The position numbers were made by a program, and so were the translations under genes. From NCBI RefSeq assembly GCF_002778275.1, contig NZ_NESG01000006.1, forward strand, positions 62,001 to 126,000: DNA of 64,000 nt, given 5' to 3'. The DNA comes from Limnohabitans sp. G3-2 (GTDB taxonomy: Bacteria > Pseudomonadota > Gammaproteobacteria > Burkholderiales > Burkholderiaceae_C). Numbering within the stretch: the stretch's first letter is position 1; every line of letters starts with the position of its first letter. The notes under the pieces were generated by a model, which made no database searches, was not told where the DNA came from, and saw nothing but the letters and a program-made list of their open reading frames with translations. This document shows positions 32,018 through 40,920 of the stretch, in pieces.

Positions 32018-33187
32018 TCAGCCGATCACCGCCAACTCGCGCAGCGGGCGCTTGTGCAACAGGCGTTCAAAGCCCAGTTCTTCGACGGCAATGGTGGTGG
32101 ACTTTCCCCGCAGCATCCACTCGGCCAACGCCAGACCCGCGCCCGCTGCATGCTGCATGCCGTGGCCCGAAAACCCGTTGATGAAATACAGGTTGCCCAG
32201 CCCCGGGTGCGGGCCGATCACGGCGTTGTGGTCGAAGGTGTTCATCTCGTAATAACCCGCCCAGGCACGCTCCACCCGCAAGGCGGCCAATGCCGGGATG
32301 CGGTGCGCCAGACAAGCCCATTGTTCGTCGTTCCATTCGGCCCAATCGGGCTCCAGCGGCAGGCCGGGCGTTGTGTGCAAAGGCTCTGCGCCGCTGATGA
32401 AAAACCGGCCTTCGGGCCGCAGCCACCAGCCGCTCGGATCGATCAGCAAGGGGCACTGCGGCAGCGGCTCGGGGCATGACAAGACAAACACCGTGCGCCG
32501 CGCCGCTTCAATGGGCAACGGCACCCCAGCCATGGCCGCCACTTCGCCGGCCCAAGGCCCCGCGGCATTGACCACTTGGCCGCAGGGCAGGCTGCCACCA
32601 CTGGCCAGCCGCACCGCACTGATGTGCGTGTCGTTGTGGTCCAAACCCACCACCCGGTCGTGCAGTCGTTGCACGCCTTGCGCCATGGCTTTATTCAAGA
32701 AGGCCTGGTGCAGGGCCGGGCCGTCAAACCAACCCTCACCGCTCAAGCCCAGGCTGCCCAAGGCCACATCGTCCACGTTCAGCCAGGGGTAGCGCTGGCG
32801 CAGGGCTTCAGGGTCCAGCAAGGTGACGTCGGCGCCCGCATGTTTTTGGATCTGGTGCGCCGTGCGCAGTGCGGTCGTTTGTTCGGGTTGCGCCAGGTAC
32901 AGATAGCCGGGCTCTTGCAAACCCAGCGCCACAGGGTGGTCGGGCAGACCCAGATGCTGCTCGGCCTCGCGCAAAAACGCGATGCCGTACTGGCTCAGGC
33001 GGATGTTGACGGGGCAGGTGAACTGCTGCCGGATGGAGCTGGCCGAGAGCGATGAGGAGGCTTTTTCGTAGCGCGTGTCGGATTCGACCAGCGTGACGCG
33101 CAGGCCCGGTTGCAAGCGGGTCAGCCAATAGGCCGTGGCCGCGCCCATCACGCCACTGCCCACGATCACCACATCGGCAGGGCTCAT
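32018..33187 (-). CDS. FAD-dependent D-amino-acid-oxidase-family oxidoreductase (sarcosine oxidase beta-like)
   Basis: 389 residues starting MSPADVVIVGSGVMGAATAY (FAD-binding GSGVMG at 10-15). The C-terminal GLGNLYFINGFSGHGMQHA is the flavin-binding signature of sarcosine/glycine oxidase-type DAO proteins. It oxidises a secondary or primary amine of an amino acid, giving an imine. It lies at the end of a minus-strand unit with a cyclase-family gene and an ornithine-cyclodeaminase-family gene (4-bp overlap with the latter), consistent with cyclic or N-substituted amino acid catabolism. Confidence 0.88.
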   Translation of the reverse strand: MSPADVVIVGSGVMGAATAYWLTRLQPGLRVTLVESDTRYEKASSSLSASSIRQQFTCPVNIRLSQYGIAFLREAEQHLGLPDHPVALGLQEPGYLYLAQPEQTTALRTAHQIQKHAGADVTLLDPEALRQRYPWLNVDDVALGSLGLSGEGWFDGPALHQAFLNKAMAQGVQRLHDRVVGLDHNDTHISAVRLASGGSLPCGQVVNAAGPWAGEVAAMAGVPLPIEAARRTVFVLSCPEPLPQCPLLIDPSGWWLRPEGRFFISGAEPLHTTPGLPLEPDWAEWNDEQWACLAHRIPALAALRVERAWAGYYEMNTFDHNAVIGPHPGLGNLYFINGFSGHGMQHAAGAGLALAEWMLRGKSTTIAVEELGFERLLHKRPLRELAVIG

Positions 33188-34107
33188 GGGCGAGCGCCTT
33201 GAGCCAAAGCCGCGCGGTACACGAGCCGAGCCGCGACGGTGTCTTCCACCGCCTGGCCCAGTGATTTGAAAATGATGGTGGTGCCTGCCGGTGGGGGCGC
33301 CACGCGGCCGCACAACACTTCGCCTATTTCGGCGGCGACCCTGGCACCCGAGAGCATCACGTCGCCCGATTCTTTTTCGGCCGCTTCACGCTGGTCGGCC
33401 ACCACCCAATGCTGCATGGCCGCATCGTCCAGCTCGCGCCAAGTGGGGCGGGGCGCACCCACCGCCGCCACAAAAGCACCGGGCTTGAGCCACGCGCCGT
33501 GCAGCACCGGTTCGCTGGCGTTGGTCACGGTGCACACGATGTCGGCGCCGCGCACGGCCGCTTCGGCGCTCGCGCAGGCCACGCCGCCCATGTCTTGTGC
33601 GCACTGCTGCGCGTTGGCCGCGTTGGGGCTCCACACGCGGATTTCGGACACCTCACGCACGGCCCGCAGCATTTGCGCGTGGCTGCGGGCCAGCACGCCA
33701 CTGCCCAACATGGCCACCACCTGCGGGGTGCGTGGCACCAGCGCGTCGGCCGCCACGGCAGAGGCCGCTGCCGTGCGCATGGCGGTGATGGTGTTGCCCT
33801 CCATGACCGCCTGCGTCTGGCCCGTGGCCGGGTCCATCAGCACGATGGTGCTCAGCAGCGTGGGCAAGCCCTTTTGTGCGTTGGCGGGCACCAAGGTGAT
33901 GAGCTTGGTGCTCAGGGCGTCGCCCAGCTGGGCGGGCTTCAAAAACAGCAAGCCATCGGCCGATGCCTCGCCGATGGGCATGACCATGCGCAGCGGTTGC
34001 ACCACCTCGCCCAGCGTCAGCGCCACCAAGGCTTCGCGCACGCCCTGCAGCAAGTCGGGCACGTTCAGCAGTTGCTGCACGCGGGCTTCGTCAAAGTAGT
34101 GAACCAT
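33184..34107 (-). CDS. Ornithine cyclodeaminase / mu-crystallin family protein
   Basis: 307 residues. The substrate domain starts MVHYFDEARVQQLLN; GNTITAMRTAAASAVAADAL is the conserved substrate/NAD-binding helix and VVAMLGSGVLARSHAQML the Rossmann loop. Members include ornithine cyclodeaminase, ketimine reductases and Delta1-pyrroline/piperideine-2-carboxylate reductases. With the amine oxidase coupled to it by ATGA, ketimine (cyclic imine) reduction is as likely as deamination. GGAGAC sits just upstream of ATG 34107. Confidence 0.9.
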   Translation of the reverse strand: MVHYFDEARVQQLLNVPDLLQGVREALVALTLGEVVQPLRMVMPIGEASADGLLFLKPAQLGDALSTKLITLVPANAQKGLPTLLSTIVLMDPATGQTQAVMEGNTITAMRTAAASAVAADALVPRTPQVVAMLGSGVLARSHAQMLRAVREVSEIRVWSPNAANAQQCAQDMGGVACASAEAAVRGADIVCTVTNASEPVLHGAWLKPGAFVAAVGAPRPTWRELDDAAMQHWVVADQREAAEKESGDVMLSGARVAAEIGEVLCGRVAPPPAGTTIIFKSLGQAVEDTVAARLVYRAALAQGARP

Positions 34108-34141
34108 GGGAGGTCTCCAGAAAGCCAGAGGCGGCCAAGCT

Positions 34142-35203
34142 TTATACCGTGGCAATCGGCGTGGCCGGTGAGCCAATGGCCCCGGGCAAGCGCAAGGGTG
34201 GGGCGGTGAGCAAAAAACGGCTCCGATCGTTTTGGCGCAGCCACTGGGCCAAAGGCGTGAGGTGCCAAATTTCTCCCAGGTGTACGCCCAGTTTGAACAG
34301 GCAATGCTCATGCAAGGGAAGGGCCGCGCAGCGGCCAGGGCGGGGAGTGGCGGGCAAGCCTTCCACCGCGTAGTTGTCGGCGATCAGCGCCACCAGGCCT
34401 GAGTCGGTGATCCACTGCAGCAGCCGCTCGTCGCGTCCCTCCAGCACGGCGCACGAGTTTTCAACCGCATGGGGGTCGGGTTGTTTGTTCATCTCCAGCA
34501 GCATCTGCGCAAAGCCCGTGTGCAGGCACACCATGTCCCCGGGTTCCACCACCACCTGGTCTTTCTTCAGGATGTCCATCAGCAGGTCGTAGCCCACCCG
34601 CACCCGCTCGCGGCCCAGGTGGGCATGCAAGTCGATCATGACCGCGCGGCCCTGCACGCAGCGCTCGGACATTTTCTCGATGCCCAAGGCCTTGGCCGAT
34701 GAGGTCGATTCGCGCGCGATCTCCGGAAAGCCAAAAATGCCAGCCCCCGAGCCACTGCTGGGCCCCACCACATCGGTGCCTGCGCGAAAGCCGTTGTAGT
34801 ACACCGGCTCGGGCACGCCGTCGCCGTTGGCGTCAAACATCGAGCCCACATGCGCCAGGCTGTCCCACTGGGTGCTGTACTGCAAATGCAGGATCACCAG
34901 GTCGTCACACACCACATCGGTGCAGGCCGGTTCGTCGCACCACAGTTGGTAGTTCATATTGGCTTTGCCCTCGCGCAGGGTGGGGCGCAGCACAGGCGGT
35001 TGGCGCCGGGGGTTGAGCACGTTGCCGCCCGGGAAATCCAGCGGCAGGCTCAGGTTGAAGGTTTGCCCCGTGCGCACTTCTTGCATGCCCTGCAGCACTT
35101 TGTCGGGCGTCAACAGGTTCATGCGACCGAACTGGTCGTCAGGCCCAAAGTCGCCCCAGTTCGAGCCCGGGGGGCGGTGTTTCCAACGGGGAGAGGTAGA
35201 CAT
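34142..35203 (-). CDS. Cyclase-family (kynurenine formamidase-like) metal-dependent hydrolase
   Basis: 353 residues. Cyclase-fold segments are visible: FNLSLPLDFPGGN, a metal-site region YSTQWDSLAHVGSMFD in which the classical HGGTHxD is replaced by TQWDSLAH, and AVMIDLHAHLGRERV. This longer variant of the family is common in proteobacteria and is often found with oxidoreductases of amino acid or aromatic degradation; the substrate is unknown. It is the first gene of a unit with the cyclodeaminase and amine oxidase genes (34 bp and a 4-bp overlap). AGGAG precedes ATG 35203. Confidence 0.85.
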   Translation of the reverse strand: MSTSPRWKHRPPGSNWGDFGPDDQFGRMNLLTPDKVLQGMQEVRTGQTFNLSLPLDFPGGNVLNPRRQPPVLRPTLREGKANMNYQLWCDEPACTDVVCDDLVILHLQYSTQWDSLAHVGSMFDANGDGVPEPVYYNGFRAGTDVVGPSSGSGAGIFGFPEIARESTSSAKALGIEKMSERCVQGRAVMIDLHAHLGRERVRVGYDLLMDILKKDQVVVEPGDMVCLHTGFAQMLLEMNKQPDPHAVENSCAVLEGRDERLLQWITDSGLVALIADNYAVEGLPATPRPGRCAALPLHEHCLFKLGVHLGEIWHLTPLAQWLRQNDRSRFLLTAPPLRLPGAIGSPATPIATV

Positions 35204-35325
35204 GCCAGACTCCTGTGATGACGGACCCAGCCCAAGATGGGTGCTGTGCGAGCCTCGCATCTTGTGCGCAGGGCGGCTGGCTTTGTGTCACCGATCTGAC
35301 TGCGGGCGGCGTGGCCCCGACCTGG

Positions 35326-35359
35326 CTTGGCTTGGCTTGGCTTGGCTTGGCTTGGCTTG
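35326..35359. repeat. CTTGG pentanucleotide microsatellite
   Basis: Six perfect tandem CTTGG units (35326-35355) plus an imperfect seventh (CTTGA). It lies 123 bp upstream of the cyclase operon start codon and 12 bp after the stop of the DMT transporter gene. Non-coding on both strands. Slipped-strand changes here could shift promoter spacing of the downstream minus-strand operon. Confidence 0.85.
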
Positions 35360-35370
35360 ATCCGGGGCGT

Positions 35371-36276
35371 TCAGTGCTCGCTGGGGCTCAACGGGCCCTG
35401 ACCTTGAAACTCGCGCCACAACAAATACAAGCCGCTGCCCACCACCACCAAGGCCCCCAGCACCACAGCCAGATCGGGCACTTGGCCAAAGACCAGCCAG
35501 CCGAAGACGGTCATGTACAGGATCTGCTGGTACAAAAACGGCCCCAGCACAGCCGCCGAGGCATAACGGTGTGCCACGGCCACAAAGTAGTGGCCAATGC
35601 CTCCACACAAACCGGCCAGCGCCATCACCAACCACTCCAGCCAGGTGGCCGGTGGTTGCCACTGCCACAGCGCCACAGGCGTCAGCACCAAGGTGGCCAC
35701 CAGCGCCGAGGTCAGCTGTGTCGTGGCCGGGTTTTCGCTGCTGGCCAGGTAGCGCGTCATCATGTTGAAGAGCGCGTACAAAATGGCATTGAGCGCTGAC
35801 AACAGGATCGCCGGGTGAAAGCCCTGGCTGCCCGGCCGGATGATGACCAGCACGCCCGCAAAGCCCACCGCAATGGCCCCCCATCGCTTGACGTCCAGCC
35901 GCTCGCCCAGCCACCAGGCCGACAAGAGGGCAATCAAAATCGGGACGGAAAACTGCATGGCCCCGGTTTCGGCCAGCTGCAAATACTGCAAGGCCCAGAA
36001 GTTCAAGGCGGTCATGGACGCCAGCATCAAGCCGCGCAGCAGCTGCAATCGCGGGTGCCGCCAGCGCAGCAAATCGCCTTTGACCGATGGGGCAAACACC
36101 GCAATGGAAAACAGCGAATGGGTGAGAAAGCGCATCCACACCACCTGCATCACGGGCAGCGAGAGCACCAGCCACTTGGCCGAGGCATCGAGCACCGCAA
36201 ACATCAAAGTGGTCACGGTCACCAGCGCGATGCCGATGCGGCGGTGCCGGGCGCTGTCACTGAAAAGTTGGCTCAT
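35371..36276 (-). CDS. EamA/DMT-superfamily transporter
   Basis: 301 residues with about ten hydrophobic helices in two EamA repeats (1-140 and 150-290). Typical signatures are VVWMRFLTHSLF in the first half and LGERLDVKRWGAIAVGFAGV closing it. These inner-membrane permeases export or import amino acids, purines or other metabolites; direction and substrate cannot be read. It starts 10 bp after the SDR stop, so the two are co-transcribed. The stop is followed almost at once by the CTTGG repeat. Confidence 0.92.
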   Translation of the reverse strand: MSQLFSDSARHRRIGIALVTVTTLMFAVLDASAKWLVLSLPVMQVVWMRFLTHSLFSIAVFAPSVKGDLLRWRHPRLQLLRGLMLASMTALNFWALQYLQLAETGAMQFSVPILIALLSAWWLGERLDVKRWGAIAVGFAGVLVIIRPGSQGFHPAILLSALNAILYALFNMMTRYLASSENPATTQLTSALVATLVLTPVALWQWQPPATWLEWLVMALAGLCGGIGHYFVAVAHRYASAAVLGPFLYQQILYMTVFGWLVFGQVPDLAVVLGALVVVGSGLYLLWREFQGQGPLSPSEH

Positions 36277-36286
36277 CGTGCGGGGC

Positions 36287-37054
36287 TCAGCGCTTGGGCG
36301 CCGCCTCCAGGCCGCCTGTGTAGAAGCGGTTGAAGGTGGGGGAGATGACCAATTCGTTGATGCAGGTGCGAGCCGGCATCTGCGCGATAAACAAGATGGC
36401 CTGGCCCATGTCTTCGGCCTGCACCATGCGTTCGCGCTGCTCGGCAGACGGCGGCACGGGCCGCTTGTCCAAAATGGGCGTGGCCACTTCGCCCGGCAAG
36501 AGTGAAGTGGCGCGGATGCCGTTCGTGCACTCCTCCATGTTGATGGATTCGGTCAGGGCCAGCACGGCGCGTTTGGTGGCGTTGTAGGCCGGGCCCGTCA
36601 GCTTGGACGCGTACAGCCCCGCCCACGAGGACACGTTGATGATCAAGCCGCCTTGTTGCTGGCGCATGGCGGGCAGGACCGCATGCACGCAATAAAACAG
36701 GCCAGACAGGTTGATGGCCACCACATCGTCCCAAGCCTCGGGCGTGACCACGTCGAAGTTGCGTTGCGTGGCATTGGTGCCCGCACTGGTCACCAAGATG
36801 TCGATGCGCCCATGTTGGTCCAGAATATGTTGCGCGGCCGCCTTGACAGCATGCTTGTCGGCCACGTCCAGCAGCAGGGCCTCGGCGCTGCCCACGGCCT
36901 GCAGCGCCGCCAAAGCGCTGTCATTGGTGGCGGCGTTGCGGCCCGAAATCACCACATGGGCCCCAGCTTGGGCCAGCGCCATCGCGCCGGCCAGCCCGAT
37001 GCCGCTGCCCCCGCCGGTGATCCATGCCACTTGTCCTGTGAGTGCTGCGTTCAT
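36287..37054 (-). CDS. SDR-family NAD(P)-dependent oxidoreductase
   Basis: 255-residue classical short-chain dehydrogenase. Cofactor loop TGGGSGIGLAGAMAL (TGxxxGxG), NAG-type TSAGTN motif, catalytic serine in IINVSSWAGLYAS and the YNATK pair (Y-x3-K). GRN after the second strand fits either NADP or NAD. Substrate unknown. Upstream of the DMT gene in a two-gene unit; the flavin reductase gene lies 42 bp upstream on the same strand and may belong to the same operon. Confidence 0.92.
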   Translation of the reverse strand: MNAALTGQVAWITGGGSGIGLAGAMALAQAGAHVVISGRNAATNDSALAALQAVGSAEALLLDVADKHAVKAAAQHILDQHGRIDILVTSAGTNATQRNFDVVTPEAWDDVVAINLSGLFYCVHAVLPAMRQQQGGLIINVSSWAGLYASKLTGPAYNATKRAVLALTESINMEECTNGIRATSLLPGEVATPILDKRPVPPSAEQRERMVQAEDMGQAILFIAQMPARTCINELVISPTFNRFYTGGLEAAPKR

Positions 37055-37096
37055 GTCTGTGTCCTGTTGTGGGGGTTGGGATTTTTGGCCGACAGC

Positions 37097-37729
37097 TCAT
37101 TTGGGCAGGTCGCGGGCACCGCTTTCGGGGCGGTACATCTTGAACAACTGCTCAGGGCCGATGGTGAAGTAATCAGCGGGGCCGCCGCCCCGCAAAATGT
37201 GGCCGGCATGGGCGGTGTCGTAAATGCCTTCAGGCACCAGCCGCTTGTCGATGTGCACGCCCACCACTTGGCCAAAAACCATCCAAGTTTGGAGCTTTTG
37301 GCCTTCCAGGTTTTCCATTTGCAGGATTTGTGTACAGCGGCACTCAAAGCTCACGGGGCTTTGCGCCACACGCGGCACGCCCACGATGCGCGAAGGCTCA
37401 GGCGTCAAGCCCGCCAGCGCAAATTCGTCCACCTCAGGGGGCACCGCCTCGCAGGTCTGGTTCATCACTTCGGCCAGCTCCCGCGTGACCAGGTTCCAGA
37501 CAAATTCGCCGGTGGCCTCGATGTTGTTGAGCGAGTCTTTGCGTCCGATGCTCGAAAACCCGATCAGAGGCGGCACGTAGTTGAAGGCGCTGAAAAAACT
37601 GTAGGGTGCGAGATTCAAGACGCCGTCCGCGCTGCGGCTGGACACCCAGCCAATGGGACGAGGACCCACAATCGAATTGAACGGGTCGTGCTTGAGGCCG
37701 TGGCCCAGATGGGGTTCGTAAAAGTGCAT
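37097..37729 (-). CDS. Flavin reductase-like (flavoredoxin) FMN-binding protein
   Basis: 210 residues of the FMN-binding split-barrel type. The signature IVGPRPIGWVSSRSADGVLN and NLAPYSFFSAFNYVPPL near the N-terminus and EFVWNLVTRELAEVMNQT are characteristic of flavoredoxin/DIM6-NTAB proteins. They supply reduced FMN to monooxygenases or are themselves oxidoreductases. Heads the SDR-transporter unit. Confidence 0.9.
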   Translation of the reverse strand: MHFYEPHLGHGLKHDPFNSIVGPRPIGWVSSRSADGVLNLAPYSFFSAFNYVPPLIGFSSIGRKDSLNNIEATGEFVWNLVTRELAEVMNQTCEAVPPEVDEFALAGLTPEPSRIVGVPRVAQSPVSFECRCTQILQMENLEGQKLQTWMVFGQVVGVHIDKRLVPEGIYDTAHAGHILRGGGPADYFTIGPEQLFKMYRPESGARDLPK

Positions 37730-37743
37730 AAGGCTCCACTCGT

Positions 37744-37767
37744 AAAAAAACCCCTCAAGAGGGGTTT
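37744..37767 (-). terminator. Intrinsic terminator of the small secreted protein gene
   Basis: Inverted repeat AAACCCCTC / GAGGGGTTT (37748-37756 and 37759-37767). Read on the minus strand it is followed by a run of T (seven A at 37744-37750 on the plus strand). It ends transcription of the 50-residue gene just before the flavin reductase gene. Confidence 0.88.
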
Positions 37768-37786
37768 GGCCTAAAGGTCAGGAAGT

Positions 37787-37939
37787 TTACTTCTTGACGC
37801 AAGCGGGGTTCTTTTCATTTTCTTTCTTGGAGCAGTCGACTTTTTTGTCGTCCATTTTGCCGCCGCCGTGCGAACCTGCGAAGGCGGGCAGGGACACCAA
37901 CATGAAAGCGGAAACGAGAGCGGTCATCACGAATTTCAT
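37787..37939 (-). CDS. Small secreted cysteine-containing lysine-rich protein
   Basis: 50 residues: signal peptide MKFVMTALVSAFMLVSLPAFA (cleavage after 21) and a 29-residue mature part, GSHGGGKMDDKKVDC and then a Lys/Glu-rich stretch with two cysteines 11 apart that could form a disulfide. AAGGTG precedes the ATG and an intrinsic terminator follows, so it is a real single-gene transcript. No family recognised; function unknown. The frame is open upstream to 38023 but the signal peptide fixes this start. Confidence 0.75.
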   Translation of the reverse strand: MKFVMTALVSAFMLVSLPAFAGSHGGGKMDDKKVDCSKKENEKNPACVKK

Positions 37940-38036
37940 AAAAACACCTTGGAGGAGAGAGGTTGATAAAAGGGTCAAAAAAAGTGCGCCGATGTGAGCC
38001 AACGCACAGATGCATACTATCAAGCATCAAAGGCAC

Positions 38037-39317
38037 ATGAAAACCATGGACAAAACCCATCGCCACCGCTGTGATGTTTCCACGCCGCTTTCAGGCGCGA
38101 TCCTGGCCACGTTTTGGGGCTTGCTGGTGGCCGTGTCACCTGTTTCAGCGCAAGAGCGTTTGAAGCCCGCAGCGTCTGCGGTGGTCTTGTCCACATCGGT
38201 GCACGCCGCCAGTGGCCGGCCCAGTGTTTTTCGGTCTTTGGACAAAGCCTGGCGCGCCCAGCCTCAACATATGCCCTCCGCACTGGCTTATGCCCGGGCG
38301 GTCTTCACGCTGGGCCTGAGCGAGGGTGATTTGCGTTGGTACGGCTCGGCCAAGGCGGCTTTGACGCCTTGGTGGACGGCTGACGATTTGCCGGCGGAGG
38401 CTTATTTTTTGCGGGGCTTGGTCAAGCAAGGCTTTCACGATTTCCAGGCGGGTTTGCAAGACATCAACCGAGCCATCGCGCTGGAGCCTGCACGGGCCGA
38501 ATTTTGGTCTTGGCGGTTTGCCTTGCACCTGCTCTTGGCCGACATGGCGGCGGCCCAACAAGACATTGACGAAATGGTCCGCTTGTTGGGCCCAGAAGAA
38601 GCCCAGGTCTACCGCGCTGTGTGGCTTTACCGCACAGGCCAGCCATGGCCCGCGGTGGACATGCTGAGCGTGGCCATTCGCTCGGCCAACTACCAAGACG
38701 CCGGCTCGCAAGACTGGCTGGGCTTCCATTGGGGCGAGGCGTTGCGCGTGGCCGGGCAGCCTGCCCGCGCTCTGGCCGTTTGGGGGCAGCGCCTGCAAGC
38801 CAGCCCGCAGTCGCACCTGATCCGCTTGTCGCTCGCCGAGTTGCTCAACCAGCAAGGCCAGTACCGCCAAGCCCAAACCATCGCCATGGCCGCCAGTGGC
38901 AAGGGCGCCCCCAGCAGCACCGCCCCAATGAGTGATGCGCTCTTGATGCAGGCGGTGTTGGCCAGTCGCGGCCTGAAGGACCCAGACGAAGCCCGCTTGG
39001 CCAGCCAGTTGGAAGCGCGGCTCCAGTCGCAAGCCTTGCGGCAAGAGGCCTTGATCGAGCGGCCCCAACTGATTTACCAAATTGCCTATGGACGCGACCT
39101 GAAAGCGGGTCTGGCTTTGTCCATCGACAACTGGCAGCTGCAAAAAGAACCGCCCGATGCGGTCTTGTTTGTCCAGGCCGCGCTGGCCTTGGGCCAAGCC
39201 CGGGCCGCCGAGCCCGTGCTCAAGTGGGCAGAGAAAACCGGCTACACCGATCCGCAATTGACGCCTTTGCTGGCCAAGCTCAAGGCGCACCCCAGCTGGA
39301 CAGGGGGGCGACCCTGA
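38037..39317 (+). CDS. Exported tetratricopeptide-repeat-like protein
   Basis: About 426 residues. A signal peptide (ILATFWGLLVAVSPVSA) precedes a long helical part with TPR-like units, for example AEAYFLRGLVKQGFHDFQAG, LEPARAEFWSWRFALHLLL and LGEALRVAGQPARALAVWGQ-type helices (DWLGFHWGEALRVAG). TPR arrays hold protein partners, here in the periplasm. ATGs at 38010, 38037 and 38046 are possible; only AAAGG at 38029-38033 resembles a ribosome site. The stop overlaps the ATG of the HupE-like gene (TGATG), so the two are coupled. Confidence 0.82.
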   Translation: MKTMDKTHRHRCDVSTPLSGAILATFWGLLVAVSPVSAQERLKPAASAVVLSTSVHAASGRPSVFRSLDKAWRAQPQHMPSALAYARAVFTLGLSEGDLRWYGSAKAALTPWWTADDLPAEAYFLRGLVKQGFHDFQAGLQDINRAIALEPARAEFWSWRFALHLLLADMAAAQQDIDEMVRLLGPEEAQVYRAVWLYRTGQPWPAVDMLSVAIRSANYQDAGSQDWLGFHWGEALRVAGQPARALAVWGQRLQASPQSHLIRLSLAELLNQQGQYRQAQTIAMAASGKGAPSSTAPMSDALLMQAVLASRGLKDPDEARLASQLEARLQSQALRQEALIERPQLIYQIAYGRDLKAGLALSIDNWQLQKEPPDAVLFVQAALALGQARAAEPVLKWAEKTGYTDPQLTPLLAKLKAHPSWTGGRP

Positions 39318-40507
39318 TGACTTCTGTTCAAAAGCCTTTGGCGCAGCGCTGGTGGGTGGCTGCGGTTTCGACCTGGCTATGGGTTTGGCTCAACCTGTTC
39401 AGTGCGCCTGTGGCCCATGCGCACGCCAGCAGCAACAGCTACCTCACGCTCAGCACCTCTGGCCCCGCGTTGACGCTGCGGGCCGATGTCCACATGCGAG
39501 ACCTGGACCTGATTTTTGACCTCGATGCCAACCGCGATGGCCAAGTCACTTGGGGCGAGACACAGGCGCGAAGCCCCGAGTTGAACGATTGGCTGGCGCA
39601 AGGCATCTCGCTCACCGCAGCGGTCCAAAAATGTGCCTTGGGGCCCGCAGACCTGCAAGCCAGCGAGCACGCCGATGGCACCTACCTGAGTGCTCAGTGG
39701 GCCGTGAACTGCCCGGGGCTGTCTGCGGCGGCAGACGCCAAAGATGCCCGATTGGCGCTGCGCTATGACTTGATTTTTGCGCAAGACAGTTTGCACCGCG
39801 GCTTGCTGAAAGTCGATTTTGGCGATGACACCTTCAGCGCCTTGCTCAGCCCGGAAAGGCCCGAGGCCCAGATCAGCCGCGCCGACAACAGCCCACTGAA
39901 GGTGTTCGGTCGCTACGTCCTTGAGGGCGTTTGGCACATCTGGATTGGCATGGACCACATCGTTTTCTTGCTGAGCTTGTTGGTGCTGGCCCCCTTGCTA
40001 CCTTCTCGCCAAAGGGTGGTGCATTGGCCAGCGGCCCCGCGGGCCCGGCCTGTGGTGCTGGACGTGCTGGCGGTCGTCACGGCTTTCACGGTGGCGCACT
40101 CCATCACACTGGGCTTGACCATCACAGATTGGCTCACGCCACCTGCGGATTTTGTAGAGCCGGCCATTGCCATTTCGGTGGTGCTGGCCGCGCTGAACAA
40201 TTTGCTGGGTTTCAGTGCGCTCAAGCGCTGGCGCCTGGCCTTTGTCTTCGGTTTGGTGCACGGCTTTGGCTTTGCCAGCGTGCTGCTGGATTTGGGTCTG
40301 CCCGCCAGCGCTTTGCTGGCCGCCTTGGGCGGCTTCAACCTGGGCGTGGAGCTGGGGCAACTGGCCATCGTGGGGGCGTTTTTGCCTGTGGCTTGGTGGC
40401 TGCGCCACACCCGCTTTTACCGCTGGGTGGTGGTGGCGGGTGGCTCTTCGGCCATCGTGGTGCTGGGCGTTTTTTGGACGCTTGAACGCCTGGGATGGTT
40501 GGCCTAA
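39317..40507 (+). CDS. HupE/UreJ-family membrane protein with an EF-hand-like loop
   Basis: 396 residues. Signal peptide to about residue 35 (APVAHAHA), a periplasmic domain (36-205) and a C-terminal membrane part with about six helices starting at the family motif HIWIGMDHIVFLLSLLVL. HupE/UreJ_2 proteins are linked to nickel or cobalt handling, though this large form has no proven ion. The periplasmic domain carries a complete EF-hand loop D70-A-N72-R-D74-G75-Q-V77-T78-W-G-E81, so calcium binding is likely. Translationally coupled to the TPR protein, which may be its partner. Confidence 0.87.
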   Translation: MTSVQKPLAQRWWVAAVSTWLWVWLNLFSAPVAHAHASSNSYLTLSTSGPALTLRADVHMRDLDLIFDLDANRDGQVTWGETQARSPELNDWLAQGISLTAAVQKCALGPADLQASEHADGTYLSAQWAVNCPGLSAAADAKDARLALRYDLIFAQDSLHRGLLKVDFGDDTFSALLSPERPEAQISRADNSPLKVFGRYVLEGVWHIWIGMDHIVFLLSLLVLAPLLPSRQRVVHWPAAPRARPVVLDVLAVVTAFTVAHSITLGLTITDWLTPPADFVEPAIAISVVLAALNNLLGFSALKRWRLAFVFGLVHGFGFASVLLDLGLPASALLAALGGFNLGVELGQLAIVGAFLPVAWWLRHTRFYRWVVVAGGSSAIVVLGVFWTLERLGWLA

Positions 40508-40911
40508 GCCGGGTCGTGCCAGTTGATGCACTGCAGGCCCGGGACCCGAGAAAACTCGCGCACGTTGCGCGTGATGAGCGCGGCTTGATGGCGCATGGCG
40601 GTGGCCGCTATCAAGGTGTCGTGTGGACCGATGGGCGTGCCTGCTGCTTCCAAAGCGATGCGAATCTTGGCGGCCTGCACAGCACATTCACCATCAAAGG
40701 GCAGCATTTGCAAAGGGCGAAGAAATTGGGCCAAGGCGACCAAGCGAGGCTCGGCTGCTTCTTTGGGTAAGCGCATCAGTCCGTAGCGCAACTCGTACGC
40801 CACAATGGCCGGAACGCCGAGCGTGCCCGGCCTCACGGCTTGCATGCGAGGCACCACCTGTGGGTCACCTCTGAAGTAATAGCTGATGGTGTTGCTGTCG
40901 AGGATCAACAT
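40504..40911 (-). CDS. vapC: VapC-type PIN-domain ribonuclease toxin
   Basis: 135 residues. PIN-domain acidic residues: D5 in MLILDSNTISYYF, E40 in VAYELRYGLMRL, D98 in GPHDTLIAATA and the final acidic/asparagine site ITRNVREFSRVPGL. VapC toxins cleave initiator tRNA or rRNA. The antitoxin gene lies 9 bp upstream on the same strand. Its stop overlaps that of the HupE-like gene by 4 bp tail-to-tail. Confidence 0.93.
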   Translation of the reverse strand: MLILDSNTISYYFRGDPQVVPRMQAVRPGTLGVPAIVAYELRYGLMRLPKEAAEPRLVALAQFLRPLQMLPFDGECAVQAAKIRIALEAAGTPIGPHDTLIAATAMRHQAALITRNVREFSRVPGLQCINWHDPA

Positions 40912-40920
40912 GGCCTGGCA

